Source: Heliopora coerulea
Lineage: Eukaryota > Cnidaria > Anthozoa > Scleralcyonacea > Helioporidae
Length of the DNA: 64,000 nucleotides
Direction: 5' to 3'
Assembly (NCBI GenBank): GCA_030142905.1
Contig: JASJOG010000120.1
Coordinates: 62,001-126,000, forward strand
Shown here: piece after piece, positions 1-10,877 of the stretch
Layout: every line of letters begins with the position of its first letter
How positions within the stretch are numbered: the first letter of the stretch is position 1
Translations under genes and position numbers: made by a program
The notes under the pieces: generated by a model
What the model was told of the DNA's origin: nothing
Database searches by the model: none
What the model saw: only the letters and a program-made list of their open reading frames with translations

Positions 1-2284
1 TTGGAAAGCTCTTCTTCAGTAAGTTGCCTTTTTAAAAACCACACAACTCAAACTGAAGCAAATATCATGCAAAACAAATCAGTTCAAAATCAAACTACAT
101 GTTTTTTGGTGATAAATGCATTAAAACTTACACGATTGCTCTTTTCGGATTTCAGTCATCCACAAATAATAACCATCCCCCAAAAGGAGCAGCCCTAAAT
201 GACTTCTAAATCAGGAAGTATCGGGGGCCGTTACTTTTGGAATTCTTCGGTCGACTTAAACGTAATTCTGTAACAATCTTATTACCTACATAGTAACATA
301 ACGTTAATTAATAAATTTTTTGTAAATGTCTTCCCTAGATTCGTTATTTGGTTTTTTTCCAATTTTTTTACAAGGCCTTCTTTGTCATCAGACAAATATT
401 CACCATTATTTCCTGACATATTGGTGAATAATCAACTACCCTTTGCTGTCATACTTTGATAAAATGTACTTTTAAAACACTTGCAGGTCGGTTGTGTAAA
501 GCCCGAATACTTCTGAGGTGGTGACGTTTTCTCAACGTTTTCTCAAGCTCAAATATTAAAAAGGACATGACTTTTGTTTGGTAAAAAACAATCGAATATT
601 GTGTTGGGATAAAATATTTCCCCCACCAATTCATGGGTGGAGGGATTGGTCCCCACTGCACACTTGGAAACAACTGTTTTAATACTAGTTCAGAGACAAT
701 CAGGGGCGCAACTGGAGAGGGGAAGTGGGGTGTCGCGACCCCTGCTTTTTAAGCGGAAGATCTTATGTGTGCCCTTTTATTGACAGATCCTTGCCCTCAT
801 TTCCCATAGCCACAAAGATCTACTTCCCTCCAATAAGCGCCGCACCAAATTTCTTCAAAAATTTAATAAATGCCGGGGGCGTTTATTGGAAGAAATAAGG
901 TAGATAGCAAAACCGGCGAAGAGGGAAGCATGGTCTCTGCATGTGAACTAGACTGGCAATAAAACTGTTTAAATACGTGTCAAGATGATTTCCAAGCGGG
1001 AAGTCTCAACTTCCGTCTTGTTGAGTTAGTAGTTACATTCGGCTTGTTATGTTTGTTTTGTGTAGAAAATTGAAATGCGTTTTTGTTGATTTATTGAGAA
1101 ATTTAAGTGCTTGATCAATTGTAGACCAGTAAATGAAAAAACGTACATTGATAATGCCGTATGTTAGTCCCAACTTATTTCTTAGTAGTTCATTCCCAAA
1201 CGATTTTTTAATGCCGCTTTTCCCCCCGAATATAAGCCCCTCCGTGTGTAAGCCCAAACAAAACCCCTTACGAAATTGTTTACGCCCGGGGACTATAATC
1301 CGCAGTTTACTGTATGAAGTAAACATTTGTAATTACTTGGACTGAAGTTAGCCAGCGGAACTCACTGATGAGGATTACGATCTTCAATCGATACTTCACG
1401 AAGATGCCGCTGCGATGTTTTGCGTGCCTCATTAAAATTCCTGTTTATGACCTTTATATATTTTGTTAAAACTGCTCTCAAAATGTAAAAAAAAAAACAA
1501 AAAGATTTTAAGTGGCTCAGAAATCCAAAAATTTCCCGCCTAGCATGCTACCCCCAAGTCATTGAACAGTTCAGAGGCCCGGGACACAACTAATAACTGA
1601 GAGGCGCCAGGTTTTATCATACGGATATGCTACTTGGGCTTTGTACAACTGACCCCAGTTTGTTAGTGCTCAACCAACTTCAAGTTAACGTACAGCGACC
1701 AAAATATCTGGTATTTCCAATTTTCCTTAGTTTGGTTGATTTGCAAAAGTATTATAAGTTGGGAGAAGAGTTTATCTTCAGCACTTCAAATTAGGTAGTG
1801 AACTGATCAGGCCCAGTGATGAAAGGGAAATCTCCTTCTGAGAAGAGGCGATGAAAAGCAATTTTTTGCCCCGCCCATCAAGATGTTGTCAAGTTTCAAA
1901 GGCATTAAGTCATTTACATATGGTCAAAGGAGAAGAAAGTAGCAAAAGTAGTCACACGGAAAAATCGCTCATTAGTCATTAGGTAAGGTATTTAACAGTG
2001 TTTGCCTTCTATTTAAGGCTAACGTGAAGGGTTGCTCAAATGAACCAGTTTTGAGAGCGTATTTTTAACTTTAAGAAGGGTCAGCAAACATGATTGGTGC
2101 CATTGCGATAATTGATTGTTCGAGAGTAATGAGCAACTAAACTGATGGACCAAGTTGTGGTTCGAAACTGCCCTTACTATCCAGCAAATGAGGTTTTCCA
2201 CTAAAATTTTGTTTTGATGTCAATAATTTTTACAAAGTGGTAAACAATGAAATTTATTTCAGATTTTGGAAATGTGTGAGCTTG
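1..2284. other. Non-coding stretch, no gene seen
   Basis: Open frames here are short and show no recognisable domain, splice-bounded exon or start context. The DNA is AT-rich with small homopolymer runs (for example the A-run near 1488). I see nothing I can name. Confidence 0.5.
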
Positions 2285-2402
2285 GATATATCATGAGATA
2301 GATGAACGATCGTCAAGCTTTATACTCAGAAAAACGATTTCTGAGCCCCTGACTGTAATCGAACCCGCAACCTTCTGATGACCGGTGAGACGCTCTACCT
2401 GA
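2285..2402 (-). repeat. tRNA-derived SINE copy
   Basis: Read on the minus strand, this has a Pol III B-box-like GGGTTCGATTAC, then CAGGGGCTCAGAAA and a tail ending TTGACGATCGTTCATC. The same head-plus-tail arrangement recurs at 2480-2612 (plus) and about 62484-62558 (plus). A tRNA-like head joined to a shared non-tRNA tail is the hallmark of a tRNA-derived SINE; a lone tRNA gene would not carry the tail. The A-box side is degraded. The family is unnamed here. Confidence 0.6.
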
Positions 2403-2479
2403 AACTGCATCGATCATTATCAGTATATAATGGCTTCCGCTTCGGTCGCACGTGTATGTCGATCTTGTGCCTTAACTTG

Positions 2480-2612
2480 CTATCTGAGTCTTGGTAGTTC
2501 AATGGTTAGAGCATCTCACCGGTCATCAGAAGATTGCGGGTTTGATCCCCGTCTGGGGCTCCGAAATGGTTTTTCTGGGTATAGAGCTTGACCATCGTTC
2601 ATCTTCTTTGAT
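2480..2612 (+). repeat. tRNA-derived SINE copy
   Basis: The best-preserved head of the family in this window. It has an A-box-like stretch TAGTTCAATGGTTAGAG and a B-box-like stretch GGGTTTGATCCCC at tRNA-like spacing, followed by the family tail ending near CATCGTTCATCTTC. It lies head to head with the copy at 2285-2402, about 80 bp away. The T in the B box (TTTGA for TTCGA) suggests decay. It could be read as a tRNA pseudogene, but the shared tail argues for a SINE. Confidence 0.65.
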
Positions 2613-3339
2613 TTGATTTCCGTGAATCAAAGAAGTCAAATAACATCTCAGCAAAGAGCAATTTTTAAACCATAAACCTAAAGTTTACCGAGAGAGGTTA
2701 GAGAGGTTTTTATTTGATTTCATGACCTGTTTTAGGCTTATGGAATAATCTTATGTGAATGGGATGAATCATAATATCAGTTTAAATTCAATTATATTAG
2801 TGACATACTTGCCACAGTATAACAAAGAAAACTGAATTTATGGATAATACTGTAAGGTTTATGGTCAGCTGATTACCTTGATAAAAACAATGTAGAAATG
2901 TTAACTCAATGTTGGTTTCAAAGTTACAGTTCAATACCTGCTGTTATACCGCTAAATCCCCCCATTTGCACCATCTGCCACATCCTTGTAAACCAGGCAA
3001 AGCATGAAGTGTTTCTATTTGACTACAATATAGAAAATTGACTCCAATGAAATTCACATTTAAAGTCTAAGCACACACATAACCATTTTCCTCCCAGTCA
3101 GGTCTTGGGATTAGCCAGAGTAAAATGATGGAGTATGTCCTCAGTTATGAAAGGGTCTTGTACCTTGCTTTATGACAGATTTCTAAGAAAGAACCACCAG
3201 CAATCCAACAATGTAATTTGGTAAAGTAAAAAGCTACATCCAGCGCCAACTAACAATTTGAAGAAATATAAGATAAAACAGACTCCGAATATCAAAGTCA
3301 TCTTGAAAACTCAAGATTTGAGTAAAATATAGACAATTA
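2613..3339. other. Non-coding stretch, no gene seen
   Basis: No ORF, repeat or RNA signal that I can support. It separates the SINE pair from the 3' end of the first Penelope-like element. Confidence 0.4.
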
Positions 3340-3759
3340 TGGTATTAGCGTGATAATTCGTCTTTATTTCAAAGACATCGTGAGACAGACTGATACATAA
3401 ACATTGCCTAGGTCTATTTATACAGGTGTGGGTACTGTTGACGTCATCGTTAAGAAGAGCTAGATCTATTTACTGCAAAAGACGCTAATTAATTATTTAT
3501 TTGGCAGAGTGAGAAAGTTATCAGTGTGTGTGTGCTTGAAAGATCTAAGTAAAAAGAGAGAGTTCTTTGGAAGCCTTGAGTCCAGAATTTAATTCTAGTT
3601 TATTGAATTTGATGCAGAGTGCTTCGATTAGGAGAAATGTGTTTGTAGTTGTTGAGTTGCTGGAAAAGAGGATTTTGCAGTTATTAAAAATTAGGTTTCT
3701 CAGAGAAGAGAATAAGCTTCGTGAGAGGGGAACGTTGTTAAGTCGGTCATATTGTGTGT

Positions 3760-3935
3760 GTTAGTCGGCAAGAAATTGTGTGGGTTCGCAGTTGAGAAAA
3801 TGTTGTGCAATAGCGCTGTTGTTATATGGTGTCGCGTGCTCGGAAAGTCGCATTTGAAGGCAGCGATTGGTTTTTCCGATGTAAGATTTATTCCAGCCGG
3901 GGCAGGTAACTTGGTAAACGACTTTGTTGCGGGAT
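3760..3935 (-). pseudogene. PLE-1 GIY-YIG endonuclease block
   Basis: The minus strand reads VVYQVTCPGWNKSYIGKTNR followed by LQMRLSEHA and, further on, AIAQHFLNC. This is the GIY-YIG nuclease core (V-Y ... Y-I-G-K-T-x-R, then R-x-x-E-H) found at the C-terminus of endonuclease-bearing PLEs, where it nicks target DNA. The link to the RT is frameshifted and carries stops between 3940 and 4259, so the two domains are no longer in one frame. Confidence 0.75.
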
Positions 3936-4259
3936 AGTTTAGGAATTTTGTCTTTGGTTGACGTGAAATAAAGTGTTGTAAATGATAATAAATTTCACGG
4001 GATGCCTAAGTTGTCGGCGAACTTTAGAAACACGAGACCTAATTAGATTTTCACCTTGTTTACCAAGATAAGGTATTCGAATCCAAACTTTAAGAAGATT
4101 ATCATCTGTAGATGATGTTTGAGAGGAAGGAGAAGCAGCAGAGTTACATTTGTGTTTAAGCTTATTGATGAGTTAGTTTCTTACTTGTTTCGGGTAGCCA
4201 TTCCATGACATAAAGGATTTAAGTTGGTTAATATGTTTGTTTAGAAGTTTCTTAGAGCC

Positions 4260-5225
4260 TCAGATTTTAACTGCGCAATGGAAAAGTGATTTTATCCAAG
4301 CAGTTTTTCGAGAAAAAGGTTCGAAACTAGAAAAATGTGTATACTGTCCGGTGTGGGTATTTTTAAGATAAACACCAGTACCTGCAGGAGAAATTTTTAT
4401 GTCTAAGAAATGTATCAATCCGTCAGGAAACGTATCTACTGTGAACTTTAAATTCTTGTCAAATTGGTTAAATTTATTCAAAACTAGAGGAATATCAGAA
4501 GGCTTAATAAGAACGAGCGTGTCATCAACATAGCGTTTGTAGAATTTTATAATGCCGGAACGGATAATGTTAGAAACAACAGTCTTTTCAAATTCAGTTA
4601 AGATAATATTGGCTAAAACGGGGCCCAGAGAGCATCCCATTGAGACACCGTCAATTTGCTCAAACAATTGATTATTAAACGAGAAGGTGGTTTTACTGCA
4701 GCAGTCCAAAATAACCTTTTTCAAAGTTCGTTTCTTTAAAGTTGTGTTGATTTGGTTTTCATTGTAAATTCAGTCAAAAATTATGTTAACTGTTCTGATG
4801 AGCGGTGCATTAGTAAATAACGACTCAACGTCAAAAGAGACGAATTGGTTTCCATCGGTAAACATACTTTCGAGTATATTTCTAATATTCAAAACAGCAT
4901 TGAAAGAATCGGTAAAGAATATTCGTTTACTGTCAGAGGATTTAATAGAGATGAAAGAAACTTGCCGACATTATAATACAGAATGTCAATTGTATTTATA
5001 ATTCTCCGAAACGTAGGAAGGGAAGAAAATGTTTTGTATGCTTTAGGGAGACCGTGAGCACGTCCGAAATGCAATGCCTTAGGGCGTAAAGCGTTGTATT
5101 CGTTTTCAGTAAGTTCTCCTCGTTTAAGTAGAGTACAAAGGTATTTTTGTAATGAAAGAAGTCTTGTTGGAGTCGGATTGGACATTATTTTCTTAAACTT
5201 ATTGGAATCTGTGAAAAGAGATCTA
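4260..5225 (-). pseudogene. PLE-1 reverse transcriptase core
   Basis: Minus-strand frames in order: GRAHGLPKAYKTF followed by a degenerate 'RPI' block (RT motifs 1-2, about 5000-5060); FVSFDVESLFTNAPL (motif A, about 4800-4860); QIDGVSMGCSLGPVLANI (motif B, about 4610-4660); and RYVDDTLVL (catalytic YVDD, about 4515-4540), then motif D/E-like LPFLDIK-type residues. These are typical of Penelope-like RTs. A stop lies between motif A and motif B (near 4770) and more follow downstream. The match to PLE rather than LINE RT is clear from the GLPKxxK and FTNxPL blocks. Confidence 0.85.
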
Positions 5226-5915
5226 ACTGAATTCAGTGGCGAAGCTGACCATAAATGACTGGTCATGCTATTGTGACTTCAGAGTGAATGCGAGCGCCAA
5301 AGGCAGGAACCCCCTCTAGGGGGGTCCGGGTGCATGCTACCCCGGAAAATTTTAAAATCTGGAGTCTCAGAAATGCCATTTCCTGCATTTTGAGGATAGT
5401 TTTTAAGAATTCTGAGCATCACAAAATGTTGTTTAAAGTAAGCAAAGTACAACATATTTTGGGCTGTTTTATCTTATGTCAGAGCCTATTGCCACACTTA
5501 TGGAGCACTGACAAAGCTGTGAGTGAATCCAACATTGATAGCCATGACTGAAGAGCAAGTTTAGCCCAACATTACTATTTAACTAAAAATAGAAGTGGAG
5601 ACTTACTGTAAGTGTAAAATATTTACCATGATTATGCTTGAAAAATACTTAATTGAATTGGTCCTCAATGCTTTTTACACTGAGTTCACCTCAAGTCTTC
5701 TTTCATGGATTTGTTCATTGCATTCAGTTTCACTGTGAATGGCTTTTCTTTCCTTTGTAAAGATTTTTCACTATATTCATCACATCATGCATGCAGATGT
5801 ACAAATGGCAGGCAGCACATTCTTAACCAGCAATAAGTCGTCACAGTAATGAATAGCTTGAAAATGCCATGGAGGAACTGAATCGCTGAATGAATATTTC
5901 TGACACTTCATACAC

Positions 5916-6390
5916 CAACTTGTCTATTTAATCAGCAAGAAGTCATCATATAATAATGAACCACATCAATAATAATCTGTCTGAATGTATAAATATCATA
6001 ATATTCCAGATGATACTGAAATTCCTTCAAAAACTTGATAATGTCATGGTGAAACTGATGCTTCATAGAGCAACTTGTGTATTTAATCAGCAAAATATTC
6101 ATCATAGTAATGTACTACATTAAAAATGATCTGATTCAATGCATAAATGTCATAAGATTCCAGATGATACAGGAAGTTCTTCACATACTTGAAAATGCCA
6201 CGGTGAAACTGACACTTCATACAGCAACTTGTCTATTTATTCAGCAAACATCGTCATACAATAATAAACTACATCAAAAATTAATGATCTGCCTGAATGC
6301 ATAAATGTCATAATATTCCAGATGATACAGAAAGTCCTTCACAAACTTGAAATGCCATGGGGAAACTGACATTTTGTACAGCAAGATGTT
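5916..6390. repeat. 154-bp subterminal tandem repeats of hAT-1
   Basis: A unit starting CAACTTGTCTATTTAATCAG recurs at 5916, 6071 and 6225, with a broken fourth start near 6372, giving a period of 154-155 bp. The matching tail of hAT-2 (about 36290-36530) has fewer than two units, so copy number differs between family members. Confidence 0.75.
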
Positions 6391-6650
6391 GTGAAACTCC
6401 AGGTCGAAAGAACAACCAAGGCCAGCAAAAGAGACGCTTCTTGTCTTCACTAGCACATAGCCAATCCTTCTTCGTAAACCAAACCTCTTGGAACATCATG
6501 TCCTTCGTCTAGATCATGAGCTCCGGCATAAGTCTTCGACCAACGATAACTTTCTGCTCGCTCACATTTATTGCACAAAAAGACTTTCTCAGAAGCTGAG
6601 ATATGACGCCCCAGTCGTTCTGAAGATCTGCATGGTTGACTTTGATCCAT
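6380..6650 (-). pseudogene. hAT-1 transposase N-terminal remnant with TTF-type zinc finger
   Basis: The minus strand starts with M-D-Q-S-Q-P and, after a frameshift, reads WFTKKDWLCASEDKKRLFCW, close to DWLCGSKGKNGLFCW in hAT-3. This is the start of the TTF-type zinc-finger domain that precedes the catalytic domain in ZMYM1-like hAT transposases. Everything after the zinc finger has been deleted. No activity is expected. Confidence 0.65.
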
Positions 6651-7022
6651 ATTCGCCGTTATTCGCTATTTGATCGCTGTTAGTATTGCTACTGAATTTT
6701 AAATTACAAGTCATGCTATTGGAAATCAGCATGACCTGAAGCCCAAAACTGGCAAGGTACGCATGCGCAAGGAATACTTTGGCCAATCCAATGACGCACA
6801 AATTTCGGCTAGGTCCTGCTATCTGAGAGGAGCATGACTTGCCACAGGTCACCAATGCACGTAACTCAACGCATAATTCACTAACTCCGCATTCGATTTT
6901 TTAAAAAAAATTTCGGAGCAAACTTCCATTTTCAAGCATGTAAAAAAATTCTTAACTCTGGAATATTTTTGATCATGCTCAGCATGACCAGCATGACCGC
7001 TAGCTTCGCCACTGACTGAATT

Positions 7023-7280
7023 TACATAGCCGCTTCGTTTCATCAACATAATGCCGTTGCTTTTGTCAGACTTAAGTATAGCAAAGTTGGTGTTCAGATT
7101 TCTAAGTAACCTAATTCGTTTACCATCTAAGTTAAATTCTTTTAAGTCCAAATCAATATATTTATAAGTAAAACTGCGCAGAGAGTTTTTCACCTTCTCT
7201 TGCACATAGCGTCCTTCTTTAAATACGTCTAGGCGTGAGACTTGGTCCCAAATATCTTCAGCGACAGACATGATCTCCAA
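7023..7280 (-). pseudogene. PLE-1 reverse transcriptase, N-terminal part
   Basis: Minus-strand frame with the PLE hallmark ILKSDKSNGIMLM, equivalent to the conserved 'KxDKGxGxVxx' block before the RT fingers. It reads as far as the hAT-1 insertion, and the next RT residues appear on the far side of hAT-1 at about 5225. The ORF's first Met sits close to the junction with PLE-2, so the native N-terminus is probably missing. Not functional because of the insertion. Confidence 0.75.
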
Positions 7281-7294
7281 ATGGTTTGGTTTAG

Positions 7295-7912
7295 TTAGAA
7301 AATAGACGAAGAAACAAGAAATTTAGCAATGTTAAAAGAGTGAGAGCGCATAGAAGAAAGAATGGGTCTAAGTGGAACGTTAAGTTTGTGTATCTTAGGA
7401 AGACCGTATAAAATACCTGCACGAGAACCGGTAGGACTAAGATCTCGATAGTGACCATCGGAGATAATACCGTTCTTGTTCAGTTCCTTTAAAAAGTTCT
7501 TAATAATGATTTTACGCTTTAGTGTTAGCTTCACGGGATCTTTGTCAAGTTTCTGGAACTTGGTTTCATCAGCCAGAATGTCATTCATCTTTTCGTGGTT
7601 ATCCGATTTGTTGAGGATAACCAAACCATTTCCTTTGTCGGGTTTAACAATGACGATACTTTGATCTCTTCTCAGTGATGTTAAGAATTCCCGTTCATCA
7701 TTAGTGAAAATATATGAAGAGGGAGAATAGCTTCTAAACCCAGAGAGAGCTATGTTTTTCATTTTAGTTTTTACGAAATCTTGATCTAAGCCGCAGACAG
7801 GAGACACTGGTTCATGCTGGATTTTCCGATAAAGCAGTTCGAAAGGAATGAAAAAGTCACAATTATTCAACTTCTTCGGCGGGATAGAAAATGTTAGTCC
7901 TTTGACTAGCAC
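7295..7912 (-). pseudogene. PLE-2 RT N-terminal half
   Basis: The minus strand reads SIVIVKPDKGNGLVILNKSD and then AGILYGLPKIHKLNVPLRPI, the PLE RT fingers blocks. A small deletion in a TTTTC/TTTC tract near 7300 breaks the frame just before the junction with PLE-1 at 7288. The plus-strand copy (9450-10223) is longer and shows what follows. Confidence 0.8.
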
Positions 7913-8067
7913 ACTTTTCTCTTCGTCGGAGAGAGTTTTGTTACAGTAGTTAAATATAACCTCATTAGGTTGAATGTTCGATGTTTTAGGAGAGTCTCGA
8001 GTCTGTCAGAACATTTTATTTTCTTGAATTGGCGCTGTGAAGTTTGAGGTGATTGCTATTTTCACGG

Positions 8068-8496
8068 TCAGAAACAGATTTCAAATGCAGTAGGTCCAAG
8101 GAAGATACGAGGGAAGCCAAATGAGGACAGAGCAGATGTTGATTCCTGTTTCAATGAGCGGATTGTAGAGTTTTTGATTCTGATCACCACATCTAATAGC
8201 TTCTTTTGGCATTGGTAGTAAGCGTGTGAGTTGTGAAGGTTCAGATTACCAACTTTGAATCGCAAAAACCGTGGAATAACGCCGCGAATCTTGCAGTTAG
8301 TCAGGAACGTCAAAACATGCTTCGCCTTTCCCTGTTTGCGCTCGGTGCGCTGAAATTTTCGAAAGGCAGAAAGCGATCTATAATAGTTGCGTTTCATTAA
8401 AACATCAGCTATGGATTGACCAGGTGGAAAACGTAATCTCAAGAGGAATATCAAAGCCCAGCAAAGTATCTTTACGAAAGCCATCGAGTCGGACAC
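8068..8496 (-). pseudogene. PLE-2 5' coding region (second copy of the array)
   Basis: An open frame of 142 codons, basic and rich in Arg and Lys, containing IPRFLRFKVGNLNLHNSHAY, which resembles the conserved region upstream of the RT in PLEs. The same sequence starts again at about 11607 on the plus strand, where only about 100 bp survive. Whether it forms part of the RT ORF or a separate ORF cannot be told from this damaged copy. Confidence 0.6.
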
Positions 8497-8511
8497 AGAA
8501 GTAAAATCATA

Positions 8512-8572
8512 ATATTTAATAAAGTTCTAACGTTTCGTTGTAATCATCACAACATCATCAGAGAATAATTTA
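8512..8572 (-). ncRNA. Hammerhead-ribozyme-like motif in PLE-2 array
   Basis: The minus strand reads CTGATGA, then a GTTGT/ACAAC-type stem, then GAAACGTT, the order of a type I hammerhead core (CUGANGA, stem II, GAAA, short stem III, NUH). It sits at the joint between one PLE copy and the next. Its plus-strand counterpart is at 11524-11580 and is better paired. Hammerheads are known in PLE pseudo-LTRs. One unpaired base follows CTGATGA, which weakens the call. Confidence 0.5.
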
Positions 8573-8675
8573 CATAACTGCCTAAAGCCTAAGTATATAG
8601 TTAGAGGGTGTAATGATATGTTGCTCAGTAAATGGTAAAGAGAGGTAAACAACACGTTTGGGAGCTATAAGCAAT

Positions 8676-9298
8676 TTAGTTGATTTGGAGAAGACTGTCT
8701 AGAAAGGAGGCGATACATCTGTCAAGAAGTTTTACTGGATAACCATTGTTAATAAAAATGCGTTTTAGTTTTTCTAGTTCAGCATGAAAAATAACGTATG
8801 TAGAACAAATACTGAAACAGCGGTTAAGTAAACAGAAAATCAAACCCCTTTTGTGAGAAAACGGAATGAAGGAATCAAAGGAAGTAAGAAGACATGTAAA
8901 AGTGGGTTTGCGGAAAACAATTAAAAAGCAACCACTGGAACGGACAATATTGATGTCTAAGAACGGCAAGGATTTGTTGACTTCTAATTCATGCGTAAAT
9001 TTTATTTTGGAATGCCTAGAGTTGAGATAATTGAGGAAGGGAATAACGTGATCGGGAGAGCGATATAAAATGAAACAATCGTCAACATAACGACGGTAAA
9101 ACAACGGTTTAAAATTAGACGGGCAATCATTAAGCCGAACAGACTCATAGTGAAAAGGAATATATTCGCAAAGAGAGGTCCCAGGAGAGAACCCATGGCA
9201 ACGCCATCAACTTGTTGATAGACTTCGCCGTTGAACAAAAAATGGCAATTTTTTACCGCTAAATTTAAAAGCTTTCGAAACTCAAAGCGTGAAATCAT
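8676..9298 (-). pseudogene. PLE-2 RT C-terminal half
   Basis: The minus strand carries EVYQQVDGVAMGSLLGPLFA (motif B; note S-L for the S-P of the plus copy), a frameshift shared with the plus copy, then RRYVDDCFILY (catalytic YVDD) and SLPFLDINIVR. It stops after Q-I-N before any nuclease domain. The shared frameshift shows both arrays descend from one already damaged copy. Confidence 0.8.
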
Positions 9299-9301
9299 TA
9301 G

Positions 9302-9389
9302 TACGAATTTTTTAAAGGAACTGAATAAGAACGGTATTATCTCCGATGGTCACTATCGAGATCTTAGTCTCAAAGGTTCTCGTTATATT
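9302..9389 (+). repeat. Short PLE-2 fragment at the inversion centre
   Basis: About 65 bp here repeat the RT segment also found at 9866-9930 (LNKNGIISDGHYRDL), then sequence switches near 9372 to the upstream part of the plus-strand copy. It lies exactly between the two oppositely oriented arrays, as a scrambled breakpoint patch. It carries no function. Confidence 0.65.
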
Positions 9390-9449
9390 TAATTTGATGA
9401 GGTTATATTTACCTACTCTAACAGAACACTCTCCGACGAAGAAAAAAGA

Positions 9450-10876
9450 GTGCTAGTCAAAGGACTAACATTTTCTATCCCGCCGAAGAAGTTGAATAAT
9501 TGTGACTTTCTCATTCCTTTCGAACTGCTTTATCGGAAAATCCAGCATGAACCAGTGTCTCCTGTCTGCGGCTTAGATCAAGATTTCGTAAAAACTAAAA
9601 TGAAAAACATAGCTCTCTCTGGGTTTAGAAGCTATTCTCCGCCTTCATATATTTTCACTAATGATGAACGGGAATTCTTAACATCACTGAGAAGAGATCA
9701 AAGTATCGTCATTGTTAAACCCGACAAAGGAAATGGTTTGGTTATCCTCAACAAATCGGATAACCACGAAAAGATGAATGACATTCTGGCTGATGAAACC
9801 AAGTTCCAGAAACTTGACAAAGATCCCGTGAAGCTAACACTAAAGCGTAAAATCATTATTAAGAACTTTTTAATGGAACTGAATAAGAACGGTATTATCT
9901 CCGATGGTCACTATCGAGATCTTAGTCCTACCGGTTCTCGTGCAGGTATTTTATACGGTCTTCCTAAGATACACAAACTTAACGTTCCACTTAGACCCAT
10001 TCTTTCTTCTATGCGCTCTCACTCTTTTAACATTGCTAAATTTCTTGTTTCTTTTCTTCGTCTATTTTCTAATAATACTTATTCCGTGTTTGATAGCTTC
10101 TCCTTTGTTAAGGAATTACTCGAATTGCCTTTTAACACTAATGAGCTATATATAGCTAGCTTTGACATAACATCTCTTTTCACTAACATCCCTTTAGATG
10201 AAACTATTCAAATCATAATTTAAAAGGTTTTTACCAACTCCACTAAATTTCACGGATTTTCTATATATGAGTTTCGAAAGCTTTTAAATTTAGCGGTAAA
10301 AAATTGCCATTTTTTGTTCAACGGCGAAGTCTATCAACAAGTTGATGGCGTTGCCATGGGTTCTCCCCTGGGACCTCTCTTTGCGAATACATTCCTTTTC
10401 ACTATGAGTCTGTTCGGCTTAATGATTGCCCGTCTAATTTTAAACCGTTGTTTTACCGTCGTTATGTTGACGATTGTTTCATTTTATTTCGCTCTCCCGA
10501 TCACGTTATTCCCTTCCTCAATTATCTCAACTCTAGGCATTCCAAAATAAAATTTACGCATGAATTAGAAGTCAACAAATCCTTGCCGTTCTTAGACATC
10601 AATATTGTCCGTTCCAGTGGTTGCTTTTTAACTGTTTTCCGCAAACCCACTTTTACATGTCTTCTTACTTCCTTTGATTCCTTCATTCCGTTTTCTCACA
10701 AAAGGGGTTTGATTTTCTGTTTACTTAACCGCTGTTTCAGTATTTGTTCTACATACGTTATTTTTCATGCTGAACTAGAAAAACTAAAACGCATTTTTAT
10801 TAACAATGGTTATCCAGTAAAACTTCTTGACAGATGTATCGCCTCCTTTCTAGACAGTCTTCTCCAAATCAACTAA
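9450..10876 (+). pseudogene. PLE-2 reverse transcriptase (plus copy)
   Basis: Blocks in order: VKPDKGNGLVIL (about 9715), YGLPKIHKLNVPLRPI (about 9955), ASFDITSLFTNIPLDE (motif A, about 10155), then a TAA at 10221-10223; YQQVDGVAMGSPLGPLFANT (motif B, about 10330); a 1-nt frameshift near 10395; YRRYVDDCFILF (catalytic YVDD, about 10450); and FLDINIVRSSG. All the catalytic Asp residues can be seen, so decay is recent, but two breaks stop translation. RT of this class copies element RNA at a nicked target. Confidence 0.85.
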
Positions 10877-10877
10877 A

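Larger units (their letters stand above)
5234..7014 (-). mobile_element. hAT transposon hAT-1, internally deleted
   Basis: The termini are inverted repeats CAGTGGCGAAGCT (5234) and AGCTTCGCCACTG (ending 7014), flanked by perfect 8-bp direct duplications ACTGAATT at 5226-5233 and 7015-7022. An 8-bp duplication and a CAGNG start are diagnostic of hAT elements. Inside, minus strand, only the start of a transposase survives (about 6380-6650); the DDE core is missing and the DNA goes straight to 154-bp subterminal tandem repeats. It is therefore a non-autonomous derivative. It inserted into the RT frame of PLE-1, so it is younger than PLE-1. Confidence 0.92.
3340..7290 (-). mobile_element. Penelope-like retroelement PLE-1, decayed and split by a hAT
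   Basis: On the minus strand it runs from a truncated 5' edge near 7290 to about 3340. It encodes, in order, an N-terminal RT segment (7023-7280), RT fingers and palm (about 4740-5225 and 4260-4724), a decayed connection region, and a GIY-YIG endonuclease block (about 3760-3935). PLEs use an RT related to telomerase and, in this class, a C-terminal GIY-YIG nuclease. The element is interrupted by hAT-1 (5234-7014), whose 8-bp target ACTGAATT is duplicated, so the PLE frame resumes across the insertion. The right edge abuts another PLE family at about 7288, so PLE-1 is 5' truncated or landed in that element. Several stops and frameshifts make it inactive. Confidence 0.85.
7288..9298 (-). mobile_element. 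PLE-2 minus-strand array: tail of one copy joined to start of the next
   Basis: Read on the minus strand from 9298: RT C-terminal half (9298-8676), a short 3' region, a hammerhead-like motif (8572-8512), then the 5' region of a second copy (8496-8068) and its RT N-terminal half (7912-7295), cut off at 7288. This tail-then-head tandem is the known pseudo-LTR arrangement of PLEs. The GIY-YIG domain present in the plus copy (10878-11390) is missing here: homology breaks near 8615 and resumes just before the hammerhead, a deletion of about 0.6 kb. Sequence is nearly identical to the plus-strand array at 9302-11706. Confidence 0.8.

Noticed and set aside
1..198. ORF open at the window start
   Set aside because: No domain and no evidence of an upstream exon.
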